Positions 30,051 through 30,581 of a stretch of 30,581 bases of DNA are shown in pieces. Origin of the DNA: Bacteroidales bacterium (lineage in GTDB: Bacteria > Bacteroidota > Bacteroidia > Bacteroidales > F082); assembly GCA_017651645.1 (NCBI GenBank), contig JAGCCO010000009.1:1-30581 (forward strand), read 5' to 3'. How positions within the stretch are numbered: position 1 is the stretch's first letter; each line of letters opens with the position of its first letter. The notes below the pieces were generated by a model, which made no database searches, was not told the DNA's origin, and worked only from the letters and a program-made list of their open reading frames with translations. The position numbers and the translations under genes are program-made.

Positions 30051-30581
30051 TATGTGCCTATGATCCAGGAGGGCAACGAATGGTGTACGCTTGAGGCTAT
30101 AGTATGTAAAGATACTGAAGGTCATTACAACACCTTAGTCAATTGGCTTTCAGGTGACACGCTGATTAACGAAGTGAGATTTACGAAAGTCATGGAAACC
30201 CTGAATGGTGAGGGATCGCCCTATCAGGTTGCCTTGCTTAGGGAAGAGGATGGCAAGGTATGGAAAACCTATAATGGAATTTCTGAAATACTGCTCTATG
30301 ACTTCACTGCCAATGTGGGCGATTCTTTGGTCTGTGGCTATGGAGATTATTTCGTTCTTGATTCTATCAGCATAGAGCAAATTGGTGGGGTTGACCGGAA
30401 AAAGTTTTGGTTCGGATTGGAATATGACTTTACTGGAGAGCCCTACGCTATGGAAACATGGATAGAAGGTATAGGCAGTGACTTAGGATTGCTCTATTGT
30501 GGTTCCTATTATTTCTGTGGAGGTTACTATAGAGCCCTTTGCTTCCATCAAGACGGGGAACTCATTTGGCAAAATCCGGAA
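29976..30581 (+). CDS. Secreted protein, probably T9SS cargo, cut by the window end
   Basis: The first 202 residues are visible and no stop is reached. The signal peptide MKTTRIYTLLALLLLAGG ... QAQ is nearly that of 26483 (the first 23 bases, to ATTTACAC, are identical). The following domain (EGNEWCTLEAIV, REEDGKVWKTYNG, LLYDFTANVGDSL, WIEGIGSDLGLLYCG) resembles a common secreted domain of Bacteroidales whose function I do not know; it differs from the propeller-like neighbours. A C-terminal sorting domain is expected beyond the window but cannot be seen. Confidence 0.75.
   Translation, partial: MKTTRIYTLLALLLLAGGVKTQAQEYVPMIQEGNEWCTLEAIVCKDTEGHYNTLVNWLSGDTLINEVRFTKVMETLNGEGSPYQVALLREEDGKVWKTYNGISEILLYDFTANVGDSLVCGYGDYFVLDSISIEQIGGVDRKKFWFGLEYDFTGEPYAMETWIEGIGSDLGLLYCGSYYFCGGYYRALCFHQDGELIWQNPE

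Overview
This window looks like chromosomal DNA from a member of the Bacteroidales (Bacteroidota). Three things point that way: promoters with a TAnnTTTG -7 box, A-rich leaders that mostly lack a Shine-Dalgarno sequence, and many secreted proteins ending in a type IX secretion (T9SS) sorting domain that begins YPNPG or YPNPA. No T9SS machinery, rRNA, tRNA, CRISPR array or complete insertion sequence was seen.

Left part (1-7300). The first 1.2 kb is nearly gene-free. It holds a decayed gene on the minus strand (530-1034), a compact promoter plus hairpin that could make a very small RNA (469-565), and a dispersed repeat. After it come a GH95 alpha-L-fucosidase lipoprotein, a convergent MATE efflux transporter, and groES-groEL.

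Right part (7300-30581). This is a repeated modular locus. Its unit is (a) a membrane-spanning lipoprotein with TPR-like periplasmic helices, one transmembrane helix and a C-terminal LuxR-like helix-turn-helix, (b) a characteristic promoter, and (c) two or more genes for exported proteins with a T9SS sorting domain. The regulators start at 7310, 13354 and 23146. The cargo sets are: beta-helix protein plus C10 cysteine protease; GLUG-repeat protein plus a 304-aa protein; GLUG-repeat protein plus a 503-aa protein; and a run of propeller-like proteins. In the third cargo set an AAA+ ATPase/nuclease gene (17743-19197) sits where the regulator would be. The last set also carries two 57-aa PLDc_N-like membrane proteins, and its final gene runs off the window.

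How it may work (inference). Each regulator spans the inner membrane and could sense envelope status or export of the neighbouring cargo, then switch on the adjacent operon through its HTH domain. The four cargo promoters share an unusual gap-free layout, and the three regulator genes look leaderless. The cargo genes keep nearly identical 5' (signal peptide) and 3' (sorting domain) DNA around unrelated centres. This suggests a locus that diversifies surface proteins by duplication and shuffling. Short REP-like palindromes of several families are scattered through the window, and three lie in frame inside coding regions.
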